Shown one piece after another: positions 1 through 5,974 of a DNA stretch of 9,537 bases (the stretch's first letter is position 1; each line of letters opens with the position of its first letter). A program made the position numbers and the translations under genes. The stretch is from assembly GCA_029264225.1 (NCBI GenBank), contig JARICB010000178.1, positions 1 to 9,537 of the forward strand, read 5' to 3'. Source of the DNA: Nocardioides sp. (GTDB lineage Bacteria; Actinomycetota; Actinomycetes; Propionibacteriales; Nocardioidaceae). Under the pieces are notes generated by a model. The model did not search any database, had not been told where the DNA came from, and saw only the letters and a program-made list of their open reading frames with translations.

Positions 1-431
1 GGGAGCAGTACTGCTCAGGCAACGCGCTCGTCCGCGTCGTCCGGCGGCGCATGCTCGAGCAGCCGTCGCTGCTCGACGACGTGACGCGCGGCAATCACGA
101 TCTCGTCACCGGCCCGATGGTCACCGAAGCCGCTGCGGCCGGCGACCTGGTTGCCGCCCAGGCGTTCGAGTCGGTCGGTGAGTGGCTGGGGGTCGGGGTG
201 GCGAACCTGGTGGCCGCGATCGACCCAGAACTCGTGGTCATCGGAGGTGGCGTCTCGGCCGCGGGGGAGCGGCTCCTCGAGCCCGCCAGAGCCGCGATGG
301 GGCGCTCGCTCGTGGGCGCGGCACACCGCGTCGTACCGCAGATCGTGGCGGCGAACCTGGGACCCGAAGCGGGGCTCGTAGGTGCTGCCGTGGCCGCCCG
401 ACAGGCTGGGGCGACTCAGCGTCGGACGTAG
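1..431 (+). CDS. glk: ROK-family glucokinase, C-terminal part (5' end outside window)
   Basis: Partial gene, open from the window edge to TAG at 429-431; 142 complete residues are visible (first full codon at 3). The first residues, EQYCSGNALVR, match the segment just after the zinc-binding cysteine cluster of ROK glucokinases; that cluster and the ATP and sugar sites lie outside the window. Further on come the ROK landmarks IDPELVVIGGGVS (about residues 73-85) and GLVGAAVAA near the C-terminus. ROK glucokinases are cytoplasmic and phosphorylate glucose to glucose-6-phosphate with ATP; some actinobacterial ones use polyphosphate too, which cannot be decided here. A fructokinase or ROK regulator is possible, but no helix-turn-helix is visible and the EQYCSG segment favours glucokinase. 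The gene converges on the minus-strand gene ending at 416, overlapping it by 16 bp, so there is no room for a terminator between them. Confidence 0.88.
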   Translation, partial: EQYCSGNALVRVVRRRMLEQPSLLDDVTRGNHDLVTGPMVTEAAAAGDLVAAQAFESVGEWLGVGVANLVAAIDPELVVIGGGVSAAGERLLEPARAAMGRSLVGAAHRVVPQIVAANLGPEAGLVGAAVAARQAGATQRRT

Positions 432-1666
432 TCGGGGACCAGTTCCTGGGCGAGCTGCTCGAGAAAGAGACCGACGTCGGTAACGATTCCCCTGACCTGG
501 CTCGAACCCCGGTCGGCGAGCTTGGTGACGGTGGCCGGGTTGATGTCGACGCACACCAGGGGGATGGACGCCGGGAGGATGTTGCCGGTGGCGACGGAGT
601 GCAACATCGTTGCCACCATGAGGCAGAAGCCGACGTCTGCCAGCCCGGCGCGCATGGCGCGCTGCCCGTCGAGTACGTCGGTATAGACGTCGGGCAGCGG
701 ACCGTCATCGCGAACCGAACCGACCAGCACGAAGTGCTTCTCGTGGGTGACGAGGGCGTGCATGATGCCGCCGGTCAGCACCCCGTTGTCGACCGCCGCT
801 TTGATCGAGCCCTCCTTGCGGATGGTGTTGAGGGCCCGGATGTGGTGCTCGTGGCCGTGCTCCACGCCGCGGCCCATCGCCAGGTCGACACCCAGGCTGG
901 TGCCGTAGAGCGAGGACTCGATGTCGTGCGTGGCGAGGGCGTTGCCGGCGAAGAGAACATCGACGAAGTCGGCGTTGACCATGGCCACCATCGCTTGGGA
1001 CGCGCCGGTATGGACGACACCCGGACCGCCGACCCACAACACCTTCTTGCCAGCTGCCTTGGTCTCCCGGATGCTTTCGGCCACCTGTCGCACCAGCAGC
1101 GCCTGTGGTTTCTCGCTGGAGACGTCCGACTCCATGAACCCGAAGGAGTCGCCGCCTTTGTCGATCACCGGCACGTGGACCTTGATGCCGGAAGCACCCG
1201 TCACGACCTGCATGCCGATCCGCACATCCGACATCGGCAACGTGTAGACGCGTTCGCCTTCGACGATCAGACCGCAGTCCATCTCGGGGTTCTCCACGGT
1301 GAACCAGCGGCCGCCGAGACGGACCTGGGTCGCCAGGTTGGTGGTGGAGTAGAAGCCATCGGGGAAGACCCCGTCCATGTCGGCGACTCCTACGCTGGCC
1401 TCGCCGGGATCGATCTGGTTGACACCGCGGGTCTGGAGGCGCATCAACAGACGCTGGAGTGCCTCGTCGTCCTCGGCAGTCACCAGGATCGTTGCCCGAC
1501 TGGTGTCGCTGGCCTCGTGGCCGACATCGAAGCCGTCAATGACGTAGTCGGCGCCGTACTCCCGGATGTCCTCGAGGATGTGGGACAAGATCCCGCTGTC
1601 CATCAGGTGGCCGGTGACCTGGACGCTCTCGCTCACACTCACGCCGCCGACTGTAACCGGCCGCAC
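416..1666 (-). CDS. TIGR00300 / LOR-SDH domain protein, probable alternative ornithine cyclodeaminase
   Basis: 416 residues from GTG at 1666. The N-terminal half carries the LOR/SDH conserved domain: GHLMDSGIL (about 19-27), a ferredoxin-like stretch (30-85), then a beta-rich part to about 180. The C-terminal half has a nucleotide-binding signature KVLWVGGPGVVHTGA (208-222), AGNALATHDIE (240-250) and a His-rich GVEHGHEHHIRALN (267-280). Archaeal and cyanobacterial relatives with this domain (the AgrE/ArgZ C-terminal region and a methanogen protein) have been reported to convert ornithine to proline with release of ammonia, using NAD(H); this protein lacks the arginine-dihydrolase domain of AgrE. 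Activity here is inferred from the family. GTG codons at 1642 and 1636 are rival starts, because family similarity begins near SESVQVTGHL; none has a strong ribosome site. It is last in a three-gene run, 15 nt after the preceding stop. Confidence 0.85.
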   Translation of the reverse strand: MRPVTVGGVSVSESVQVTGHLMDSGILSHILEDIREYGADYVIDGFDVGHEASDTSRATILVTAEDDEALQRLLMRLQTRGVNQIDPGEASVGVADMDGVFPDGFYSTTNLATQVRLGGRWFTVENPEMDCGLIVEGERVYTLPMSDVRIGMQVVTGASGIKVHVPVIDKGGDSFGFMESDVSSEKPQALLVRQVAESIRETKAAGKKVLWVGGPGVVHTGASQAMVAMVNADFVDVLFAGNALATHDIESSLYGTSLGVDLAMGRGVEHGHEHHIRALNTIRKEGSIKAAVDNGVLTGGIMHALVTHEKHFVLVGSVRDDGPLPDVYTDVLDGQRAMRAGLADVGFCLMVATMLHSVATGNILPASIPLVCVDINPATVTKLADRGSSQVRGIVTDVGLFLEQLAQELVPDYVRR

Positions 1667-1681
1667 CAGCGGCGGGAACAG

Positions 1682-2104
1682 CTAGATCCGGGACCCGTCG
1701 TCCCAGGGCTCCCGGGGGTGCTGGGACATGGTGGAGACCAGGTAGAGGAAGCCCCCGACGAACCAGCCAACGAGCAGGTAGTCCAGCGCGGTCGGCAGGT
1801 CGAACCGGACGAGCAGCATCATGACCGCCAACGCCGGTGCGAGAACGATTCCACCCCAGGCCAGTCCGCGTAGACCCCGCGGTATCGGGACCGGTGGTGG
1901 AGGTGGCGGTAGGTAGCGTTCTTCCCGGTCCGGGCTGGCGATGTCCGGCACCGGGTCGTCGAGCGTCGGGTCGTCGAGCACCGGGTCGTCGAGGTCGAGC
2001 TCGACAGGAGTGGGTTCCTCGAGCGCCGGCCGGTCGCCGTAGTTGTCGACGATCGCCTGCCACGCCTCCTGTTGGGCGCGCTCGTCGTCACCGCTTCCGT
2101 TCAC
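1682..2104 (-). CDS. small acidic two-helix membrane protein, function unknown (DUF308-like)
   Basis: 140 residues from GTG at 2104 to TAG at 1682. Layout: an N-terminal soluble part with AWQAIVDNYGDRP (14-26), a very acidic Pro/Asp repeat (LDDPV/LDDPT/LDDPV, about 39-53), a proline run (66-73), two hydrophobic helices (about 79-98 and 107-125), and a short charged tail. No catalytic motif is seen. The order of cytoplasmic WxxIVxxYG segment, acidic linker, PPPPP and two helices resembles small membrane proteins that I recall beside glucokinase and acyltransferase genes in other actinobacteria; some are labelled DUF308. GTG at 2104 is the first possible start, since an in-frame TGA lies two codons upstream. 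That TGA is also the hydrolase stop, so translation probably re-initiates across the 3-nt gap. Function unknown; an envelope role is only a guess from the helices. Confidence 0.8.
   Translation of the reverse strand: MNGSGDDERAQQEAWQAIVDNYGDRPALEEPTPVELDLDDPVLDDPTLDDPVPDIASPDREERYLPPPPPPVPIPRGLRGLAWGGIVLAPALAVMMLLVRFDLPTALDYLLVGWFVGGFLYLVSTMSQHPREPWDDGSRI
1949..1993 (-). repeat. three tandem 15-bp coding repeats
   Basis: Three head-to-tail 15-bp units lie at 1949-1963, 1964-1978 and 1979-1993; plus-strand units 1 and 3 read CACCGGGTCGTCGAG and unit 2 differs at two positions. They are in frame with the minus-strand membrane-protein gene and encode LDDPV, LDDPT and LDDPV in its acidic linker, so copy-number change would lengthen the linker without breaking the frame. 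Confidence 0.85.
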
Positions 2105-2107
2105 ACC

Positions 2108-2893
2108 TCAAACGGTAACCCGAGCGATGAACTCGGCCGACTGGTCGAAGATCTGCTGGGCATCGTTGTCGATGGTGGCTACGTGATAGCTCTCGGTCAG
2201 GTCGACCTGGGTGAAGTCGCGGGAGGAGACCGATCCTTTGATGATCGCCAGCGACGAGTCGTCGACGACGTGGTCGACGACCGACTTGAAGAACAGGATC
2301 GGTGCGGTGACCTTCGGCAGGTCGGCACGCAGTGGCTTCCAGCCGTGCCACATCATCGAGTACGCCGCCTGCAGTGGCGTCTTGGTGTAGGCGTACTCCT
2401 GGGCTCCGGACTTCTTGATGTCGTTGGCGATGCCGGGAAACGACCGGAGGAACAGTCGGATCACGGGAAGCGCCAACACATCGAGGCGGGTCGTGTTGAC
2501 GCCCGGGTTGACCAGCACCACTCCGGCCACCTCGTCCGGTCGGTCAGCGGCGAGTCGAAGCACCAGCGAGCCGCCCAGGGACAGGCCGCAGACGGCAACA
2601 GCCTCGTTCTCGGCCCGCAACTTCTCGAACGAGGCGATCAGGGCGGCGTACCAGTCGTGCCAGCCGACCTTGTTCAGGTCCTGCCACCGGGTGCCGTGAC
2701 CGGGCAGCAGCGGCAATTCCACGGCGTAGCCACGCGCTGCCAGCGACTCGGCCCACGGCCGCATCGAGGCGGGGGAGCCGGTGAACCCGTGACTGATCAG
2801 CACACCGACCGAGCGGCCGCCGGTGAGTTCGGGACGCGCGGGGGCGGAGAACGGCTCGGCCGTCGGCAAGATCAGCATGTCGCGATTGTGCAT
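2108..2893 (-). CDS. alpha/beta hydrolase, carboxylesterase / monoacylglycerol-lipase type
   Basis: 261 residues from ATG at 2893 to TGA at 2108-2110. Family marks, in order: an oxyanion-hole type motif SHGFTGSP (34-41), LLPGHGTRW (62-70), the nucleophile elbow GLSLGG with Ser105, an Asp in SVVDHVVDD (Asp207) and His237 in ESYHVAT. This is a complete Ser-Asp-His triad, and the length matches Est30-like carboxylesterases and related lipases. It probably cleaves carboxyl esters of short-chain or monoacyl lipids in the cytoplasm, as no signal peptide is seen; the true substrate is unknown. The frame stays open upstream to 3673, but that extension is antisense to the acyltransferase and shows no hydrolase features. 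ATG at 2878 is an alternative start; neither start has a good ribosome site. It is first in the minus-strand run and divergent, by 57 bp, from a lysophospholipid acyltransferase, which hints at a shared lipid theme. Confidence 0.88.
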   Translation of the reverse strand: MHNRDMLILPTAEPFSAPARPELTGGRSVGVLISHGFTGSPASMRPWAESLAARGYAVELPLLPGHGTRWQDLNKVGWHDWYAALIASFEKLRAENEAVAVCGLSLGGSLVLRLAADRPDEVAGVVLVNPGVNTTRLDVLALPVIRLFLRSFPGIANDIKKSGAQEYAYTKTPLQAAYSMMWHGWKPLRADLPKVTAPILFFKSVVDHVVDDSSLAIIKGSVSSRDFTQVDLTESYHVATIDNDAQQIFDQSAEFIARVTV

Positions 2894-2938
2894 CACGAGA
2901 CGCCCGTGAGCGTGCTGCTGAGGAGTCCGCCGGGGGGC

Positions 2939-2950
2939 TAGGCTCACCCC
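2939..2950 (+). promoter_or_regulatory. putative leaderless promoter -10 box before the acyltransferase gene
   Basis: TAGGCT at 2939-2944 fits the actinobacterial TANNNT -10 pattern. It is followed by 6 nt and then GTG at 2951, so transcription would begin at or next to the start codon. No Shine-Dalgarno sequence precedes the GTG, which fits a leaderless message. No clear -35 is seen. This would be the main promoter of the six-gene plus-strand chain. Confidence 0.5.
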
Positions 2951-3682
2951 GTGCTCTATTGGTTCTTGAAGTGGGTAGCCCTCGGGCCACTGTTGCGCGT
3001 CATTTTCCGGCCCAAGGCCTACGGCGTGGACAACGTGCCTTCGGAGGGGCCGGCCATCGTTGCCAGCAACCACCTCTCGTACGCCGACTGGCTGTTCATG
3101 CCGCTGACGCTGACGCGACGGGTGACGTTCGTGGCGAAGGCCGAGTACTTCACCAGTCCCGGCATCAAGGGCTGGTTCCAGAAGAAGTTCTTCGCCGGAT
3201 CCGGTCAGGTCCCGATCGACCGTGCGGGCGCCAACGCCGCCGAAGGAGCGATGCGATCGGCGAAGAAGATCTTGGACGCGGGTGAGTTGTTCGGGATCTA
3301 TCCCGAGGGCACCCGCAGTCATGACGGTCGGCTCTATCGTGGAAAGACCGGGGTAGCCCGGCTCGCGCTGGAGACCGGTGCCCCGGTCGTGCCGTGTGCG
3401 GTCGTCGGTACGGACGTGGTGGCTCCCTCGGGCAAGATCTTCGGGCACTGGACGCGCCCCGTCGTCCGCTTCGGTCCGCCCCTCGACTTCTCCCGCTACG
3501 AGGGCATGGAGAACGACCGCTACATCCTGCGCTCGATCACCGACGAGATCATGTACGAGATCATGCGACTCTCCGATCAGGAGTACGTCGACATCTATGC
3601 CAACAAGGCCAAGGAGCTCGCCAAGGCGTCCAAGGAGGCGCCGGCGGAGACGGCTGACGGCATCGAGGCACAAGCATCCTGA
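2951..3682 (+). CDS. lysophospholipid acyltransferase family protein (PlsC-like)
   Basis: 243 residues from GTG at 2951 to TGA at 3680-3682. It has the acyltransferase motifs in the expected order: I, NHLSYAD with His41 and Asp46 (the HX4D catalytic pair); II, GQVPIDR (85-91); III, YPEGTRS (117-123); IV, VPCAVVG (147-153). A hydrophobic N-terminal segment (1-20) would anchor it to the inner face of the membrane. Members move an acyl chain from acyl-CoA or acyl-ACP to a lysophospholipid, classically making phosphatidic acid; the acceptor here is not settled, and actinobacteria usually carry several paralogues. The C-terminal tail (about 215-243) is Lys/Ala/Glu-rich and probably not catalytic. 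It heads a chain of overlapping genes, with the sensor-kinase start lying inside its stop codon, so its amount should be linked to the regulatory module. Confidence 0.92.
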   Translation: MLYWFLKWVALGPLLRVIFRPKAYGVDNVPSEGPAIVASNHLSYADWLFMPLTLTRRVTFVAKAEYFTSPGIKGWFQKKFFAGSGQVPIDRAGANAAEGAMRSAKKILDAGELFGIYPEGTRSHDGRLYRGKTGVARLALETGAPVVPCAVVGTDVVAPSGKIFGHWTRPVVRFGPPLDFSRYEGMENDRYILRSITDEIMYEIMRLSDQEYVDIYANKAKELAKASKEAPAETADGIEAQAS

Positions 3683-4803
3683 GAAGTCCGGCAGCCACCG
3701 CGGTCGAGAACCGGCTCTTCCGGGCGCTGGCGCTCGTCCGGGTCGTCGTTACGATCAACCTGCTGGTCCTCAACCTCTACCGGCGCAACAACTACGATCA
3801 CCCGTGGGCGGCCGTTCTTCTGGTCGCCGCGATGGTTGCGTGGACCGGGTTCGCCATCTGGACCTGCGCCCGCGCGGAGCGCCGAACCACGCTGTTCTTC
3901 GTGGTGGACCTCGCGTGGGCGGCCGGCACGATCGCGGCCACCTCGTTGGTCAAGGGGCCAGACTTCAACGCCACGATCCCGGGCTTCTGGGTCATGGGAG
4001 CGCTGTTGGCGTGGGCGGTCCACTGGCACTGGAAGGGTGGCTTGGCAGCAGCTGCGCTGCTCTCGGCCACAGACCTGGTCTTTCGAGACAACATCGACCA
4101 GGCCAATTACGGCAACGTCTTCCTGCTGATGATCGGCGGACCGATCGTCGGCTACATGTGTGAGTCCCTGCAACGCATGGCGGACGAACGTGACGCTGCT
4201 GAGCGCGCCGCTGCCGCAGCCGAGGAGCGAACCCGGCTGGCGCGGGCCGTTCACGACGGAGTGCTTCAGGTGCTGGCCCTGGTGCAGCGCCGTGGCGCCG
4301 AGGCTGGGTCAGAGCACCCTCACCTTATGGAACTCGGCCAGCTCGCCGGCGCTCAGGAGCGGGCCCTGCGTTCGTTGATCCGACAACAGGGAACATTCCA
4401 GCCCGACCAGACCGACCGCGACCTGGCTGGCTTGCTGGAAGAGCTGAGCAGTAGCCACCGCGTCCGGGTCGAGGTGGCGACCCCCGGCGCCCCCGTCACC
4501 GTTTCGGCGCACGTTGCCAGTGAGGTGAGCGCCGCGGTCGCGTCCTGCCTCGACAACGTGGCTACCCACGTCGGACCGGACGCGAAGGCGTGGGTGCTGC
4601 TCGAGTCGCTGCCCGAGAAGGTGGTGGTCTCGGTGCGCGACGAAGGACCCGGCATCCGGGACGGTCGCCTGGCGACAGCCGCCGCCGAGGGCCGGCTCGG
4701 AGTCAGTGAATCGATCTGCGGCCGGATCGCAGACCTGGGTGGCACCGCGACCCTCGAGACTTCAGCGCACGGAACAGAATGGGAGCTGGTGATTCCGCGA
4801 TGA
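3679..4803 (+). CDS. macS: MacS-family membrane sensor histidine kinase (apparent CTG start)
   Basis: 374 residues if CTG at 3679 is the start. The first ATG (3832) would delete a conserved-looking N-terminus: VENRLFRALALVRVVV (9-24) and LNLYRRNNYDHPW (31-43), typical of the MacS/DUF5931 sensor region. Between the in-frame stop at 3655 and 3832 I find no ATG, GTG or TTG. CTG at 3679 overlaps the upstream TGA as CTGA and has GAGG (3665-3668) 10 nt before it. About five or six hydrophobic segments fill residues 17-160. A dimerisation helix of HisKA_3 type follows, with phospho-acceptor His192 in RAVHDGVLQVLALVQRRG, then an ATPase domain with N-box LDNVATHVG (291-299), RDEGPGI (320-326) and GTEWELVIP. 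It should sense an envelope or membrane cue and phosphorylate the regulator at 5318. In Streptomyces, MacRS affects morphogenesis and actinorhodin; the signal here is unknown. Confidence 0.88.
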   Translation: MRSPAATAVENRLFRALALVRVVVTINLLVLNLYRRNNYDHPWAAVLLVAAMVAWTGFAIWTCARAERRTTLFFVVDLAWAAGTIAATSLVKGPDFNATIPGFWVMGALLAWAVHWHWKGGLAAAALLSATDLVFRDNIDQANYGNVFLLMIGGPIVGYMCESLQRMADERDAAERAAAAAEERTRLARAVHDGVLQVLALVQRRGAEAGSEHPHLMELGQLAGAQERALRSLIRQQGTFQPDQTDRDLAGLLEELSSSHRVRVEVATPGAPVTVSAHVASEVSAAVASCLDNVATHVGPDAKAWVLLESLPEKVVVSVRDEGPGIRDGRLATAAAEGRLGVSESICGRIADLGGTATLETSAHGTEWELVIPR

Positions 4804-5321
4804 CGATCCATACCGACCACCCCTTCGACGACCCCGCGGGACGTGACGCGGTCCGTCAACTGAGGGGCCGGCTCGGCGGGCAGGTCTCGCTGTGGACCAC
4901 CGGCGCCGGGCCCGAGCGTGCCGGTCTGACGGTCTCGTCGTTGCTGGTGCTGCCGGGCGATCCACCGTTGGTGCTGGGTCTGCTCGACCCTGACTGCGAC
5001 CTGGCTGATCGACTGCGCGTCGATGGCGCCCGTCTCGTCGTACAACTCCTCGAGTGGCAGCACCGCGACCTCGCCGAACAGTTCGCCGGACAGATGCCGG
5101 CGCCCGGAGGCGCCTTCGCCACGACGACGTGGGACGAGACGCAAGCCGGCCCCCGGCTCTCCGACGCCGGGTCCTGGGCCGAATGCACGGTCGAGTCGTA
5201 TCGGGAGATCGGCTGGTTCACCGAAGTCGTCGCCCGTGTCGACCACGCCCAGGTCGGGGAGTCTGACGATCCGCTGCTGCACCGACGGGGACGCTACTCG
5301 CGGCTAGGGTCTGGCACATGA
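4800..5321 (+). CDS. flavin-reductase-like domain protein encoded between kinase and regulator
   Basis: 173 residues from ATG at 4800 to TGA at 5319-5321. The core AGLTVSSLLV followed by GDPPLVLGLLD (41-63) is the FMN-binding stretch of flavin-reductase-like (split beta-barrel) proteins. VVQLLEWQHRDLAEQFAG (80-97) and the C-terminal HRRGRY (161-166) also fit this family. Members bind FMN or FAD and either reduce free flavin with NAD(P)H for a partner monooxygenase or work as flavoproteins of unknown substrate. No monooxygenase is nearby, so a supply role is not supported. The start at 4800 is chosen because ATGA overlaps the kinase stop and GGTGA (4788-4792) lies 7 nt upstream; ATG at 4779 would add seven residues. 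Four-bp overlaps on both sides tie its translation to the kinase and the regulator, suggesting a role in the same pathway, possibly redox input. That role is inference. Confidence 0.82.
   Translation: MTIHTDHPFDDPAGRDAVRQLRGRLGGQVSLWTTGAGPERAGLTVSSLLVLPGDPPLVLGLLDPDCDLADRLRVDGARLVVQLLEWQHRDLAEQFAGQMPAPGGAFATTTWDETQAGPRLSDAGSWAECTVESYREIGWFTEVVARVDHAQVGESDDPLLHRRGRYSRLGSGT
5305..5317 (+). promoter_or_regulatory. putative internal leaderless promoter before the response regulator
   Basis: TAGGGT at 5305-5310 lies 7 nt before ATG at 5318, the same geometry as the boxes before 2951 and 8883. It sits inside the last codons of the flavin-reductase gene. AGGG (5306-5309) could instead, or in addition, serve as a Shine-Dalgarno site with 8-nt spacing on the long transcript, so the sequence alone does not prove a promoter. 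Confidence 0.4.
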
Positions 5322-5974
5322 CTGAGTCGATCCGGGTCATGGTCGTCGATGACCATCCGATGTGGCGCGATGCCGTGGAGCGTGACCTTTCGGCGGCCGG
5401 CTTCGACGTGGTCGCCGTGGCTGCTGACGGACATCAGGCGGTGGCACGATTTCCGGCCGCTCGTCCGCAGGTCGTCGTGCTCGACCTGCAGATCCCCGGA
5501 CCCAACGGCGTGGAGGTGACGGCGCAGGTGCTCAGCTACGACCCGTCGGCAAGGGTGCTGATCCTCTCGGCCTCGGGGGAGCAGACCGACGTGCTCGAGG
5601 CGGTGAAGGCCGGTGCCACCGGCTATCTGGTGAAGTCGGCCTCCCGCGACGAGCTGGTCGACGCAGTACGGCGAGTCGCTGCGGGCGACACCGTCTTCAC
5701 CGCCGGTCTTGCCGGCCTGGTGCTCGGCGAGTTCCGCCGGATGGCTGAGGGCCCGGCCGACGATCCGCGCGATGAGCTGACCGACCGGGAGACCGAGATC
5801 CTCAAGATGGTCGCGAAGGGGATGGGATATCGACAGATCGCCGACCGGCTGGTCATCTCTCATCGCACGGTGCAGAACCATGTCCAGAACACTCTTCGCA
5901 AGCTCCAGATGAACAACCGGGTGCAGCTCACCCGGTGGGCGATCGAGCATGGCCTCGACGATGACGAAGCCTGA
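5318..5974 (+). CDS. macR: MacR-type NarL/FixJ response regulator
   Basis: 218 residues from ATG at 5318 to TGA at 5972-5974. The receiver domain (about 5-120) has the acidic pocket Asp11-Asp12, phospho-acceptor Asp56 in VVLDLQIPG, Ser84 at the switch position and Lys106 in GYLVKS, all intact. A LuxR-type helix-turn-helix follows (about 153-212): LTDRETEILKMVAKG, then the recognition helix in ISHRTVQNHVQNTLRKL. It should be phosphorylated by the kinase encoded at 3679, dimerise and bind DNA. In Streptomyces the MacR counterpart controls genes for membrane proteins needed in development; targets here are not known. ATG overlaps the preceding stop as ATGA, which supports this start and coupled translation, while the TAGGGT box upstream may also give separate leaderless expression. 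The pairing with a MacS-type kinase is the basis for the symbol. Confidence 0.9.
   Translation: MTESIRVMVVDDHPMWRDAVERDLSAAGFDVVAVAADGHQAVARFPAARPQVVVLDLQIPGPNGVEVTAQVLSYDPSARVLILSASGEQTDVLEAVKAGATGYLVKSASRDELVDAVRRVAAGDTVFTAGLAGLVLGEFRRMAEGPADDPRDELTDRETEILKMVAKGMGYRQIADRLVISHRTVQNHVQNTLRKLQMNNRVQLTRWAIEHGLDDDEA

Noticed and set aside
3..16. Perfect 14-bp palindrome GAGCAGTACTGCTC
   Set aside because: It lies inside the glucokinase coding sequence and encodes the conserved EQYCS motif, so the codons explain it; it does not match the MacR-type operator as I recall it (TGAGTAC, 2 nt, GTACTCA).
182..1873. Plus-strand open frame of 563 codons
   Set aside because: It runs antisense to the LOR/SDH gene, which has clear family motifs. 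The translated product is low in hydrophobic order and rich in His/Asp/Gln/Arg, typical of reverse-strand reading of GC-rich genes.
2072..2941. Plus-strand open frame of 289 codons
   Set aside because: It is antisense to the alpha/beta hydrolase, whose Ser-Asp-His triad is complete; the shadow has no recognisable domain.
2894..2950. MacR operator or other autoregulatory palindrome in the divergent gap
   Set aside because: I looked for paired GAGTAC/GTACTC half-sites before the chain and found only isolated half-sites inside coding regions elsewhere, so autoregulation is not supported.
2894..3673. 260-residue N-terminal extension of the hydrolase frame
   Set aside because: It covers the acyltransferase gene on the opposite strand and the divergent promoter gap; hydrolase features begin only after 2893.
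3655..3682. Programmed frameshift fusing acyltransferase and kinase
   Set aside because: The kinase frame is open only after 3657 and no slippery heptamer with a downstream structure is evident; a CTG start with stop overlap is simpler.
4779..4799. Upstream ATG start for the flavin-reductase-like gene
   Set aside because: ATG 4800 has a GGTGA ribosome site at 7 nt and the ATGA overlap that recurs at the neighbouring junctions.
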